A stretch of DNA of 64,000 bases, from assembly GCA_910586595.1 (NCBI GenBank), contig CAJUJB010000001.1, positions 64,638 to 128,637 of the forward strand, given 5' to 3'. Every line of letters starts with the position of its first letter. The stretch's first letter is position 1. Shown piece after piece: positions 27,917-36,054 of the stretch. The translations under genes and the position numbers were made by a program. The notes beneath the pieces were generated by a model. The model ran no database searches. It was given only the letters and a program-made list of their open reading frames with translations, and was not told where the DNA came from. This DNA is from an uncultured Muribaculaceae bacterium. Lineage in GTDB: Bacteria > Bacteroidota > Bacteroidia > Bacteroidales > Muribaculaceae.

Positions 27917-28831
27917 ATGAAAAAGATAGTTTTTGCCATACTGACTTTTCTGGCCGCAATCACCTGCGGTCAAGGCACTGCATATGGCGCGTCCGGTGAG
28001 CTCTTCGTCTATCCGGTGGCGCCCGACTCCATGACACACCTGCAGACCCGCTGCGACTATATAATCAGCCGCTTCTGGGATCGCTGCAACTTCGACCATG
28101 CCCTCCGCGAGCCTGAAAAATTCAACCGCGCCTTCGGCGATTGGATCAGCATAATGCCACATGCATCAGCTGACACCGTCCACGCGTCGATCGACCGGCT
28201 TCTGGCACGTTTTGTGAAGAAGGCTCCGGTTGTGCTCGAACTGGCCAGCATGGCCGAGAACTGGCTCTATTGCGACACAGCATCCATGCGCTCCGATGAG
28301 ATTTACCTCCCGTTCGCACGCGCAGCCGCAACAAATAAAAAATTGTCAAAAGCCGAGCGCGCACGCTTCGAAGCCCATGTGAAAATCCTCGAGAGTAGTT
28401 CCCTCGGCTCAAATGTGCCGGCAATTCCGGTAATCTATCCCGACGGCAGCAAGGGCACCCTCGCTGACATCAACGGCGGCTCAATACTTATTTTTATCAA
28501 CGACCCTGACTGCATGGACTGCAGCCTGGCCCGTGTGCGACTGAGCGCCGACTACAACACCAACGAGCTTATCAAGCGGGGAGAACTTACCATAGTGAGC
28601 ATCTATCCCGGCGACACCGACGACGACAACTGGGCCAAAGCCGTAAGCGCAGCCCCGGCAAATTGGGTGACCGTCGCAATGCCCGCCGCAGACGAATACT
28701 TCGATCTACGCACAACCCCGGTATTCCTCTTCCTCAACTCGGCACACAAAGTGCTCGCCAACAACCTCGACACCGACTACCTTCTCGGAGCCTTCCGGGT
28801 TGCCAACCAGAATAGCAGCAAAGCGCAATGA
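27917..28831 (+). CDS. Exported thioredoxin-like protein with DUF5106-type N-terminal region
   Basis: 304 residues. Signal peptide to about residue 25 (TAYGASG). Residues 40-170 are helical (CDYIISRFWDRCNFDHALRE) and resemble the DUF5106 region found before thioredoxin domains in Bacteroidota. Residues 175-295 look like a degraded thioredoxin fold: ILIFINDPDCMDCSLARVRL supplies a CMDC motif in the CxxC position, and TTPVFLFLNSAHKVL resembles the cis-proline strand. A periplasmic thiol-disulfide role is inferred. Its stop overlaps mnmA by four bases, so it is co-transcribed with a sulfur-transfer enzyme; any functional link is unproven. Confidence 0.72.
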   Translation: MKKIVFAILTFLAAITCGQGTAYGASGELFVYPVAPDSMTHLQTRCDYIISRFWDRCNFDHALREPEKFNRAFGDWISIMPHASADTVHASIDRLLARFVKKAPVVLELASMAENWLYCDTASMRSDEIYLPFARAAATNKKLSKAERARFEAHVKILESSSLGSNVPAIPVIYPDGSKGTLADINGGSILIFINDPDCMDCSLARVRLSADYNTNELIKRGELTIVSIYPGDTDDDNWAKAVSAAPANWVTVAMPAADEYFDLRTTPVFLFLNSAHKVLANNLDTDYLLGAFRVANQNSSKAQ

Positions 28832-29940
28832 GCACAAACTCAGAGACAACGGCAGTACTTATATCCGGTGGCGTCGACAGCGCTGTCACCGTACACCGTC
28901 TTGCAGAGAAGGGCGAGCCCATGCACCTCTTCTATATCCGCATCGGGCTTGACAATGGCGAAGGCGACTGCTCGGCAGAAGAAGACATCGAGATGTGCTC
29001 GCTCATAGCGCGGCAGTACGGCCTACCGTTCGACGTCGTATCGCTCCATCAGGAGTATTGGGATAATGTGATGGACTATGCCCTCCGCACGGTAAAAGCC
29101 GGCTTGACACCTAACCCCGACATAATGTGCAATTCGATAATAAAATTCGGTTATTTCGAAGAGCGTTGGGGCCACGAGTTCAAGCAGACAGCCACCGGGC
29201 ACTATGCTTCGACCCTCTTCGACGAAGAAGGCCGCAAATGGCTCGCTACGGCAGTCGATCCGGTCAAAGACCAGACCGATTTTCTCGCCCGTATCTCAGG
29301 GAAACAGCTCAGCCATCTCATCTTCCCTCTTGGCGACATTCCCAAGGCCGACGTACGCCGCATAGCCATCGAAGCCAAACTGCCCAACGCCTACCGCCGT
29401 GATTCGCAGGGAATATGTTTCCTCGGCAAAATCAACTATAACGACTTCATACGCCGTCATCTCGGCGAACGACCCGGAGCAATCATCGAGATTGAGACAG
29501 GCCGCAAGCTCGGCGAGCACCGCGGCTATTGGTTCCATACCATAGGCCAGCGCAAGGGGCTCGGTCTCAGCGGAGGGCCTTGGTTTGTGGTACGCAAGAA
29601 TGTCGCCGACAACGTGCTCTACGTTTCGCGCGGTTACGACACGGAGAAACAATATGGCCGTACGCTCCACTTGGGCGAGATGCATTTTATTACCGCCGAC
29701 CCATGGGGTGAGGCAGCTCTCGCGCCCGACGGAGTGCCCGTAACATTTAAAAACCGCCATACCCCCGAGTTTTTCAGCGGTCGTCTGCGCAAGCTTGCCG
29801 ACGCCGAGGGCGAATACGTTCTCGATTCCGATGTGAAGGTGCAAGGCATAGCTCCCGGACAATTCACGGCCCTGTATGACCCTGAAAGCCGCATATGCTA
29901 CGGCTCAGGAATTATCACGGGCCGGTCATTATCACTATAA
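28828..29940 (+). CDS. mnmA: tRNA-specific 2-thiouridylase MnmA
   Basis: 370-residue enzyme placing the 2-thio group on U34 of Glu, Gln and Lys tRNAs. The PP-loop is SGGVDS (residues 13-18). The two catalytic cysteines are Cys101 (TPNPDIMCN) and Cys197 (SQGICFLG). TGHYA, DQTDFLARI and HTIGQRKGLGL are all conserved. The C-terminal beta domain ends near FTALYDPESRICYGSGII. It overlaps the preceding gene by four bases (ATGA). The sulfur source would be the SufS/IscS-type desulfurase pool; no dedicated relay gene lies nearby. Confidence 0.97.
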   Translation: MSTNSETTAVLISGGVDSAVTVHRLAEKGEPMHLFYIRIGLDNGEGDCSAEEDIEMCSLIARQYGLPFDVVSLHQEYWDNVMDYALRTVKAGLTPNPDIMCNSIIKFGYFEERWGHEFKQTATGHYASTLFDEEGRKWLATAVDPVKDQTDFLARISGKQLSHLIFPLGDIPKADVRRIAIEAKLPNAYRRDSQGICFLGKINYNDFIRRHLGERPGAIIEIETGRKLGEHRGYWFHTIGQRKGLGLSGGPWFVVRKNVADNVLYVSRGYDTEKQYGRTLHLGEMHFITADPWGEAALAPDGVPVTFKNRHTPEFFSGRLRKLADAEGEYVLDSDVKVQGIAPGQFTALYDPESRICYGSGIITGRSLSL

Positions 29941-29950
29941 AAAAGGTGCC

Positions 29951-30643
29951 ATGGATGAAAAAGTAAGTATCCGCGTTCTCGGACTCTCCTACAGCCAGCT
30001 GCAGTCGGGTGCCTATGCCTTGATCTTGGCAGAGAACAAGGGGCCGAGGCGCATACCGGTGGTGATTGGCGCAGCCGAAGCCCAGTCTATAGCGATAGTG
30101 CTGGAAGGCATCCGCACCCCTCGCCCCCTTACCCACGACCTCTTCGTAAGTTTCGCCCATACCTTCGGAGTGAAGGTGAAGGAAGTCTTCATCTACCGCT
30201 TCGAAGATGGCATTTTCTCATCAGAGATAACCTTCTCCGACGGCGACCGCACGGTAGCCATCGATGCACGCACTTCCGACGCTATAGCCATCGCGCTCCG
30301 CACCAATTCACCGATGTACACCACCCGTGAGATACTTAAGGAGACAGGTTTTGTGATAAACGATGACGAATTCACACGACCCGGAGCGCTCGACGAGAAC
30401 GACCTTGAGCCGGATGCCGATGACACAGAGGCGGTGGTAGAGGATGATTTTGACTCGTATGCCGACCGCAGCGACTATCATGCCGAGCCCCGCCCCGAAA
30501 ACTTTACTATAGAACAACTCGAAAAGACCCTCGCAGAACTTATCGAAAAAGAAGAATATGAAGAGGCCGCCCGCATAAGCGACATACTTCAGCGCAAGAA
30601 AGACAAGCTCTCGGGGAATACAGACACCAACACCGATATTTAA
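29951..30643 (+). CDS. Bifunctional nuclease family protein with UVR motif
   Basis: 230 residues. The N-terminal 140 residues are a BFN domain (PF02577): YALILAENKGPRRIPVVIG, EAQSIAIVLEG, TSDAIAIALR. After an acidic linker (DLEPDADDTEAVVEDDFD) comes a UvrB/UvrC-type helical hairpin (LAELIEKEEYEEAARISDIL), which usually serves protein-protein contacts. This two-part form is standard in Bacteroidota. Nuclease activity was reported for plant members; the bacterial role is unclear. The start is the ATG at 29951, 10 bp after mnmA; a longer frame overlaps mnmA. Confidence 0.88.
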   Translation: MDEKVSIRVLGLSYSQLQSGAYALILAENKGPRRIPVVIGAAEAQSIAIVLEGIRTPRPLTHDLFVSFAHTFGVKVKEVFIYRFEDGIFSSEITFSDGDRTVAIDARTSDAIAIALRTNSPMYTTREILKETGFVINDDEFTRPGALDENDLEPDADDTEAVVEDDFDSYADRSDYHAEPRPENFTIEQLEKTLAELIEKEEYEEAARISDILQRKKDKLSGNTDTNTDI

Positions 30644-30658
30644 TACTACATCATAATA

Positions 30659-32005
30659 ATGAAAAACTTTAATCTCAAAGCCAGGCTTGCCACGATGAAC
30701 TTCCTTGAGTTCGCCGTCTGGGGTGCATACCTTATCTCGATGGGCATGTTCCTGGGTTCTAATGGCCTTGGAGAATATGTATTCTGGTTCTATACCGTAC
30801 AGGGCCTTGTATCCATCTTCATGCCTGCACTTATTGGCATTATTGCCGACCGCTGGATTCCGGCACAGATAACCCTCAGCCTCTGTCACCTGCTCGCAGG
30901 CGGATTCATGATCGCCACAGGCTTGGCAGCCTCATCGCAGCTCGCTGCAGGAGGCCCGCTTGAATTTGGTCAGATTTTCACACTCTACACCCTCTCGGTG
31001 TCGTTCTTCATGCCGACTATAGGCTTGAGCAACTCCGTAGCTTTCAACGGCCTTGAGAAAAACGGGCTCAGCACCGTCGACGATTTCCCTGCCATACGCA
31101 CCTTGGGTACGGTAGGTTTCATCTGCGCGGAGCTCTTCGTCAATTTCGTATTCATCGACGGCGTGGCCATCCAGAACAGCTATACCCAGTTCTATACTTC
31201 CGGCATCCTCAGCCTCGTGCTCGCCGCATACTGCCTCACCCTCCCCGCCTGCCCGGTCAACAAGGGTGCGTCGCGCAGCCTTTCGGAGGCCCTTGGCTTG
31301 AAAGCCTTTGCCCTCTTCCGCCGTAAAGACATGGCGATCTTCTTCATATTCAGCATGCTGCTGGGCGTATCGCTCCAGATCACCAACAGCTACGGATCAT
31401 CGTTCATCTACCACTTCACCGAGGTTCCCGGCTTCAGCAACGACTGGTGGGCCCGCAATGCCACCTTCCTTATCTCCATCTCGCAGTGTGCCGAGGCCCT
31501 TTGTATCCTTGCCATTCCCTTCTGCCTTAAGCGGTTCGGAATCAAGGGCGTTATGCTCATGGCAATGTTCGCCTGGGTTCTCCGCTTCGGCTTCTTCGGC
31601 ATCGGCGATACAAGTTCGTCGGGCGTAGTGTTCCTCATTCTTTCCTGCATCGTCTATGGCGTGGCCTTCGACTTCTTTAATGTCTCAGGTGGCCTCTATG
31701 TTGATATGCAGACCGACCAGGCCCAGCGTTCGTCAGCCCAAGGTCTCTTCATGCTCATGACCAACGGCATCGGCGCTTCTGTCGGCACCTTCATAGCCGG
31801 CACCTGTGTGGTCAATAAACTTGTCAATGTTCCGGGTCTCGACGCCGTGCAGCAACTCGACGGCTGGCGTACCTCATGGTTTATATTCGCCGCATACGCG
31901 CTGGTGGTAGCCGTACTCTTCATGCTGATATTCAAAGAGAAGAAAGGCGCCATCACATCCCATAAGGTTAAAACCGCCGAAGATCTTCCCGAAGAATCAA
32001 TCTAA
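30659..32005 (+). CDS. Nucleoside:H+ symporter (NupG/XapB-like MFS)
   Basis: 448-residue twelve-helix permease. The N-terminal stretch LATMNFLEFAVWGAYLISMG and the ADRWIPAQ loop are hallmarks of the Nuc_H_symport family (PF03825), which imports nucleosides by proton symport. FFNVSGGLYVDMQTD is a conserved cytoplasmic loop. Compared with E. coli NupG (about 418 aa) it has a slightly longer hydrophilic tail. It starts 15 bp after the nuclease-family gene, and rsmE follows 6 bp later, so it lies within the same co-directional run. Confidence 0.9.
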   Translation: MKNFNLKARLATMNFLEFAVWGAYLISMGMFLGSNGLGEYVFWFYTVQGLVSIFMPALIGIIADRWIPAQITLSLCHLLAGGFMIATGLAASSQLAAGGPLEFGQIFTLYTLSVSFFMPTIGLSNSVAFNGLEKNGLSTVDDFPAIRTLGTVGFICAELFVNFVFIDGVAIQNSYTQFYTSGILSLVLAAYCLTLPACPVNKGASRSLSEALGLKAFALFRRKDMAIFFIFSMLLGVSLQITNSYGSSFIYHFTEVPGFSNDWWARNATFLISISQCAEALCILAIPFCLKRFGIKGVMLMAMFAWVLRFGFFGIGDTSSSGVVFLILSCIVYGVAFDFFNVSGGLYVDMQTDQAQRSSAQGLFMLMTNGIGASVGTFIAGTCVVNKLVNVPGLDAVQQLDGWRTSWFIFAAYALVVAVLFMLIFKEKKGAITSHKVKTAEDLPEESI

Positions 32006-32011
32006 AATTAA

Positions 32012-32740
32012 ATGATACGTTTTTTCGCTCCCGACATAGCCCAGACCGGCCTACTTCCCGAAGGGGAGAGTGGCCACTGCGTGCGCGTACTCCGCAAACA
32101 GCCAGGCGACCTCATTGAGGTGGTCGATGGCAAAGGCACACTCTATCAGTGCCGCCTTATCGACGCCCATCATAAAGGCGCCTCAGTGGAAATAGTCGGG
32201 AGTGAACCTCTGCCCAAAGTATGGGCCCCGTATATCACTGTTGCGGTGGCTCCCACCAAACATGCCGACCGCATGGAGTGGCTCATAGAGAAACTCGTCG
32301 AAATCGGCATAGACCGCTTTGTGCCACTGCGCTGCGAGCGATCGGAGAGAAAAGAACTTAAGCGTGAACGCATCGAGAAAATAGCCGTATCGGCCATGAA
32401 GCAATCTCTCAAGGCCGTGCTGCCCCGCATCGACGACACCACCCCACTCTTCCAGTTCCTCAAAGAAGCCACACAATGCGACTGCGACCGTTTTGTCGGC
32501 TACTGCGACGCCGACACACCTCGTCAACTTCTCGCTAAAGCTTATCAACCGGGCAGAGACGTGACCATCCTCATCGGGCCCGAGGGCGACTTCTCACCAG
32601 CCGAGATCCAGGCATGCTTCGACGCCGGTTTTACAGCAGTCACCATGGGCGATAACCGCCTGCGGACAGAGACGGCAGCCCTTGTGGGTACTGACACAAT
32701 CCATATTCTCAACCAAGCATTCTCACAGACAAACCAATGA
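32012..32740 (+). CDS. rsmE: 16S rRNA (uracil-1498-N3)-methyltransferase
   Basis: 242-residue SPOUT-class methyltransferase. It has an N-terminal PUA-like domain (HCVRVLRKQPGDLIEVVDG) and a C-terminal trefoil-knot domain with LIGPEGDFSPAEI and MGDNRLRTETAAL, the SAM-binding signature of RsmE. The stop overlaps kdsA by four bases. It modifies the decoding region of the small subunit. Confidence 0.95.
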   Translation: MIRFFAPDIAQTGLLPEGESGHCVRVLRKQPGDLIEVVDGKGTLYQCRLIDAHHKGASVEIVGSEPLPKVWAPYITVAVAPTKHADRMEWLIEKLVEIGIDRFVPLRCERSERKELKRERIEKIAVSAMKQSLKAVLPRIDDTTPLFQFLKEATQCDCDRFVGYCDADTPRQLLAKAYQPGRDVTILIGPEGDFSPAEIQACFDAGFTAVTMGDNRLRTETAALVGTDTIHILNQAFSQTNQ

Positions 32741-33561
32741 TAGAAAATCCACTCGGATACCTCACAGACAAACCAGGCTTTTTCCTCATAGCCGGCCCTT
32801 GCGTCATCGAAGGCGAGGAGATGGCGTTCGAGATCGGTCGCCACATCAAGGCTGTATGCGACCCTCTGGGCATTCCTTTTGCCTTCAAGGGGAGCTACCG
32901 CAAGGCCAACCGCAGCCGTCTTGACTCATTCAGCGGCATAGGCGACCTTAAAGCCCTCACTATTCTGGCCGCGGTAGGCCGCGAACTCGGCGTGCCTGTT
33001 GTGACCGACATCCATCAGCCCGAAGAGGCAGCCATGGCAGCCGACTTCGTCGACATCCTTCAGATTCCGGCATTTCTCTGCCGCCAGACCGACCTGCTCA
33101 CGGCAGCCGCACGCACAGGCAAAGCCGTAAACATAAAGAAAGGTCAGTTTCTCGCACCCGAATCAATGCGCTTCGCCGTTGACAAAGTGCGTGCATGCGG
33201 CAACAACAACGTAGCCGTCACCGAGCGTGGCACAACTTTCGGCTACGGCGATCTCGTGGTTGATTTCCGCGGTGTACCCCGCATGCAGGAAGCCTGCGGA
33301 TGCCCCGTCATAGTTGATTGCACCCACTCGCTGCAGCAACCCAACACTGCCGGTGGAGTTACCGGTGGCTGCCCCGAACTGATAGAGACAATAGCGCGTG
33401 CCGCAGTGGCAACCGGAGCCGACGGCCTGTTCATGGAAACTCACCCCGATCCGGCCTCAGCCAAAAGCGACGGAGCCAACATGCTACGCCTCGACCTCCT
33501 CGAACCCCTACTCACACGATTGGCTGCGATACGCAGAACCATCGACTCATTCAACGCATAA
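32737..33561 (+). CDS. kdsA: 3-deoxy-8-phosphooctulonate synthase
   Basis: 274-residue KdsA, which condenses phosphoenolpyruvate with arabinose 5-phosphate to make Kdo-8-phosphate for lipopolysaccharide. Motifs include FLIAGPCVIEG, FAFKGSYRKANRS, the QIPAFLCRQTDLL strand, NIKKGQFLAP and FMETHPDPASAKSDG. Its ATG lies in the rsmE stop (ATGA overlap). The other Kdo genes are not in the window. Confidence 0.97.
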   Translation: MIENPLGYLTDKPGFFLIAGPCVIEGEEMAFEIGRHIKAVCDPLGIPFAFKGSYRKANRSRLDSFSGIGDLKALTILAAVGRELGVPVVTDIHQPEEAAMAADFVDILQIPAFLCRQTDLLTAAARTGKAVNIKKGQFLAPESMRFAVDKVRACGNNNVAVTERGTTFGYGDLVVDFRGVPRMQEACGCPVIVDCTHSLQQPNTAGGVTGGCPELIETIARAAVATGADGLFMETHPDPASAKSDGANMLRLDLLEPLLTRLAAIRRTIDSFNA

Positions 33562-33569
33562 GAAGCCAA

Positions 33570-35180
33570 ATGAAAATACGCACTATAGCCGCCGGCACCC
33601 TCATCGCAGCCGCCGCGTGGCTCGCGCCCGCAGCAAAAGCTCAATCGGGCATACAGAATCCTATGACGCAGGCCGTACTGGCCGTATATGCCGACGAACT
33701 CCGCGAGAATCCACGCGACTACAATATACTCATGGCCAGGGCAGACGAATACTACCGCCACAGTGAGTATATCCGCTCGCTCGAAGACGTGGACAAAGTT
33801 CTTGAATACGCACCCGAGACAGAAGAAGACGTGCGCCTGCGGGCATACGTGCTCCGCGCCGGCATCTATAACGAGACACATCGTCCGCAGCAGGCTCTCA
33901 GAGACCTCGAGGAAGCCCTCAAGATCGCTCCAGATTCTTACTCGGTAGTTTACCAGAAAGCCAATACCGAATACACGCTCGGCAAATATACAGATGCGAA
34001 ATTCAGCTATATGAAGCTCGAGCGTCTCAACTCGCGCGCTCCCGAAGCCTATATCGGTCAAGCCCGTGTGGCCGTGAAGGAGAACAATCTCGGCACGGCA
34101 AACGAGATGCTTGCCAAAGCCGTGAATCTTGACCCCAACAATGCCGAGACTTATGTGCGCCGCGCATCTGTGCGCAAACTTATGGGAGACCATAACGGAG
34201 CTGTCGATGACCTTATTCTCGCCCTCAGCGCCGACAATAAGCACAACCGCGCAATGACCGAGCTCCTCGACTACGGCAACACCAACTACCCCGCCGCAAT
34301 GGCCGGGCTCTCGAACGCTATTGCCCAGGCCCCCCAGGTTGGTATGTTCAGATACATACGCGCCGTCATCGCCCAGGCTCACTTCCATTACCTCGCCGCC
34401 ATACAGGACTACCAGGCTATCCTCGACGAGAAACTCTACAATTATCACGGCATCTATGCCTCAATTGCAGAATGTAACTTCGCCCTTGGCAACTACGCCG
34501 AAGCGCTCGACAACATAGACCGCGCCCTCTCGATGATCCGCGACAACGCATCTTACTATGTCACCCGCTCGCAGACACTCCGAGCCCTCGGCCGCTATGA
34601 CGAGGCAATCAAAGCCGGAGCCGAAGCCCTCGCGGTCGACCGCCAGTCGAATGATGCCCTCGTCGAAATGGCTATGGGCTATGTCTGCACCGGCAACTAC
34701 GACGAGGCCTCCAACCTCATTGGCGAGGCCATGCTGAACGATGCTGAAAGCTCACGTTACCCCATGCTCCGCGCGTGGGTGATGGAAAAATACCTCAACA
34801 AGCCCACGGCAGCCGCCCAGCTCTACGAGAAGGTGACGGAGATGGATCATTATTATATCGACAACCCACGCTCACTCAAGGGTTTCGCCTTACTCTTCCT
34901 CGGTCAGACCGAAGCCGCGACCCGCTGGATGGAAAATATACTGCGCACCGTCACTGATTATGACGGGCTCATCCATTACTACGGAGCTTGTTTCTATGCA
35001 CAGGCCGGCGACATGACACGCGCAATGAAATGCGCCGAAGAGGCACTCAACCTCGGCTATGCCAACTATCACAACTGGACAGAGGCAATCGATGGCCGTG
35101 TGAATGTAGGCCCGCTGCGCGACGACCTGAAATTTCTTAACATGCTTCACCGCCACGACGCAATTTTTGGTAAAGAATAG
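33570..35180 (+). CDS. Exported tetratricopeptide-repeat protein
   Basis: 536 residues from the ATG at 33570. Signal peptide 1-24 (LAPAAKAQSG). The rest is a superhelix of about a dozen TPR-like units (RDLEEALKIAPDSYSVVYQKA, AEALDNIDRALSMIRDN). No enzymatic domain is visible, so it probably acts as a periplasmic or surface scaffold. It starts 8 bp after kdsA; an upstream in-frame codon at 33318 would lie inside kdsA and is rejected. Downstream is a 190-bp spacer with a hairpin (35295-35329). Confidence 0.82.
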   Translation: MKIRTIAAGTLIAAAAWLAPAAKAQSGIQNPMTQAVLAVYADELRENPRDYNILMARADEYYRHSEYIRSLEDVDKVLEYAPETEEDVRLRAYVLRAGIYNETHRPQQALRDLEEALKIAPDSYSVVYQKANTEYTLGKYTDAKFSYMKLERLNSRAPEAYIGQARVAVKENNLGTANEMLAKAVNLDPNNAETYVRRASVRKLMGDHNGAVDDLILALSADNKHNRAMTELLDYGNTNYPAAMAGLSNAIAQAPQVGMFRYIRAVIAQAHFHYLAAIQDYQAILDEKLYNYHGIYASIAECNFALGNYAEALDNIDRALSMIRDNASYYVTRSQTLRALGRYDEAIKAGAEALAVDRQSNDALVEMAMGYVCTGNYDEASNLIGEAMLNDAESSRYPMLRAWVMEKYLNKPTAAAQLYEKVTEMDHYYIDNPRSLKGFALLFLGQTEAATRWMENILRTVTDYDGLIHYYGACFYAQAGDMTRAMKCAEEALNLGYANYHNWTEAIDGRVNVGPLRDDLKFLNMLHRHDAIFGKE

Positions 35181-35294
35181 TTAAAACTCACCCAAGGGTG
35201 TAACAAATCTCACCTGTGTGCGTCTAACATACAGATTGACTCACATAGGTACTGAAAAATAACTACTTTTTCCTGAGAATTGATTGATATAATT

Positions 35295-35329
35295 GCCGGC
35301 GTCAGGGCTGAGAAGCACCAGACGCCGGT
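35295..35329 (+). terminator. Hairpin after the TPR gene
   Basis: Nine-base stem GCCGGCGTC (35295-35303) / GACGCCGGT (35321-35329), with one G-T pair at the base, followed by TATAATTTG. It could end the upstream run, but the T-tract is poor. The rest of 35181-35373 is AT-rich with no gene visible. Confidence 0.5.
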
Positions 35330-35373
35330 ATAATTTGTTTATATAGTAAGATTACATAACTGTATATAGACCC

Positions 35374-35931
35374 ATGATCATAGCATCTGAACTCAGAAAA
35401 GAAAATATAGCCCAGTATCTGCTCTACATGTGGCAGATCGAGGACATAATACGCGCCAACAAGCTTGACATCGACAAAATCGACCAATCGGTGATAAGCC
35501 GCTTCCCGGCCGACCGTCGCAAAGAAATCTATGAGTGGTATGAATCACTCATCGACATGATGCGGCGCGAGGAGGTGACTGAAAAGGGGCATCTCCAGAT
35601 GAACCGCAACATTATCGGCTCTTTGGCCGACCTCAACCGGCGCATCATGGCCGACCCGGCGCCACGATTCGATGACTACCGTAAGGAATTCTATGCCACA
35701 CTGCCGTATATTGTAGAACTGCGGTCAAAAGCCGGGGAAGACAAAGCTGGAGAAATAGAGACCTGCTTCAACGCCCTCTACGGCCAGCTTATGCTCCGTC
35801 TGGCAAAGAAAGAGATAAGCCCCGATACAGCCAAAGCCTTCGAGCAGATCTCCAAGTTCATAGCCATGCTCTCGCATTACTATGCCCTCGACGAGCGCGA
35901 CGAGCTATTCAAAGACGACGATAAAAAATAA
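35374..35931 (+). CDS. DUF4924 family protein
   Basis: 185-residue, mostly alpha-helical cytosolic protein. The N-terminus MIIASELRKENIAQYLLYMW and the middle HLQMNRNIIGSLADLNRR match the DUF4924 family of Bacteroidota. No catalytic motif or membrane segment is seen and the function is unknown. It is a single gene closed by a strong terminator at 35951-35995. Confidence 0.85.
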   Translation: MIIASELRKENIAQYLLYMWQIEDIIRANKLDIDKIDQSVISRFPADRRKEIYEWYESLIDMMRREEVTEKGHLQMNRNIIGSLADLNRRIMADPAPRFDDYRKEFYATLPYIVELRSKAGEDKAGEIETCFNALYGQLMLRLAKKEISPDTAKAFEQISKFIAMLSHYYALDERDELFKDDDKK

Positions 35932-35950
35932 GCCCTCCACAAATACCGCA

Positions 35951-35995
35951 TTGCTGGCTTGCAAGATTCTGTTTTGCAAGCCAGCGATTTTTTTA
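35951..35995 (+). terminator. Strong intrinsic terminator after DUF4924
   Basis: Twelve-base stem GCTGGCTTGCAA (35953-35964) / TTGCAAGCCAGC (35974-35985), then a T-tract. The right arm contains the TTTG that serves as the -33 element of the next gene. Confidence 0.92.
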
Positions 35996-36004
35996 TTAAT
36001 TTTG
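35973..36004 (+). promoter_or_regulatory. Promoter of the large lyase-like gene
   Basis: TTTG (35973-35976), 20-bp spacer, TAATTTTG (35997-36004). It is nested in the preceding terminator and lies 50 bp before the ATG. Confidence 0.7.
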
Positions 36005-36054
36005 CGTGGTTAAATCACCTAAAGCTCATAACCTTATCTACATTAACCTTAAGC

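Noticed and set aside
33570..35180. Fusion of the TPR protein with an N-terminal extension from 33318
   Set aside because: The extension lies in kdsA in another frame, while the ATG at 33570 begins a clear signal peptide.
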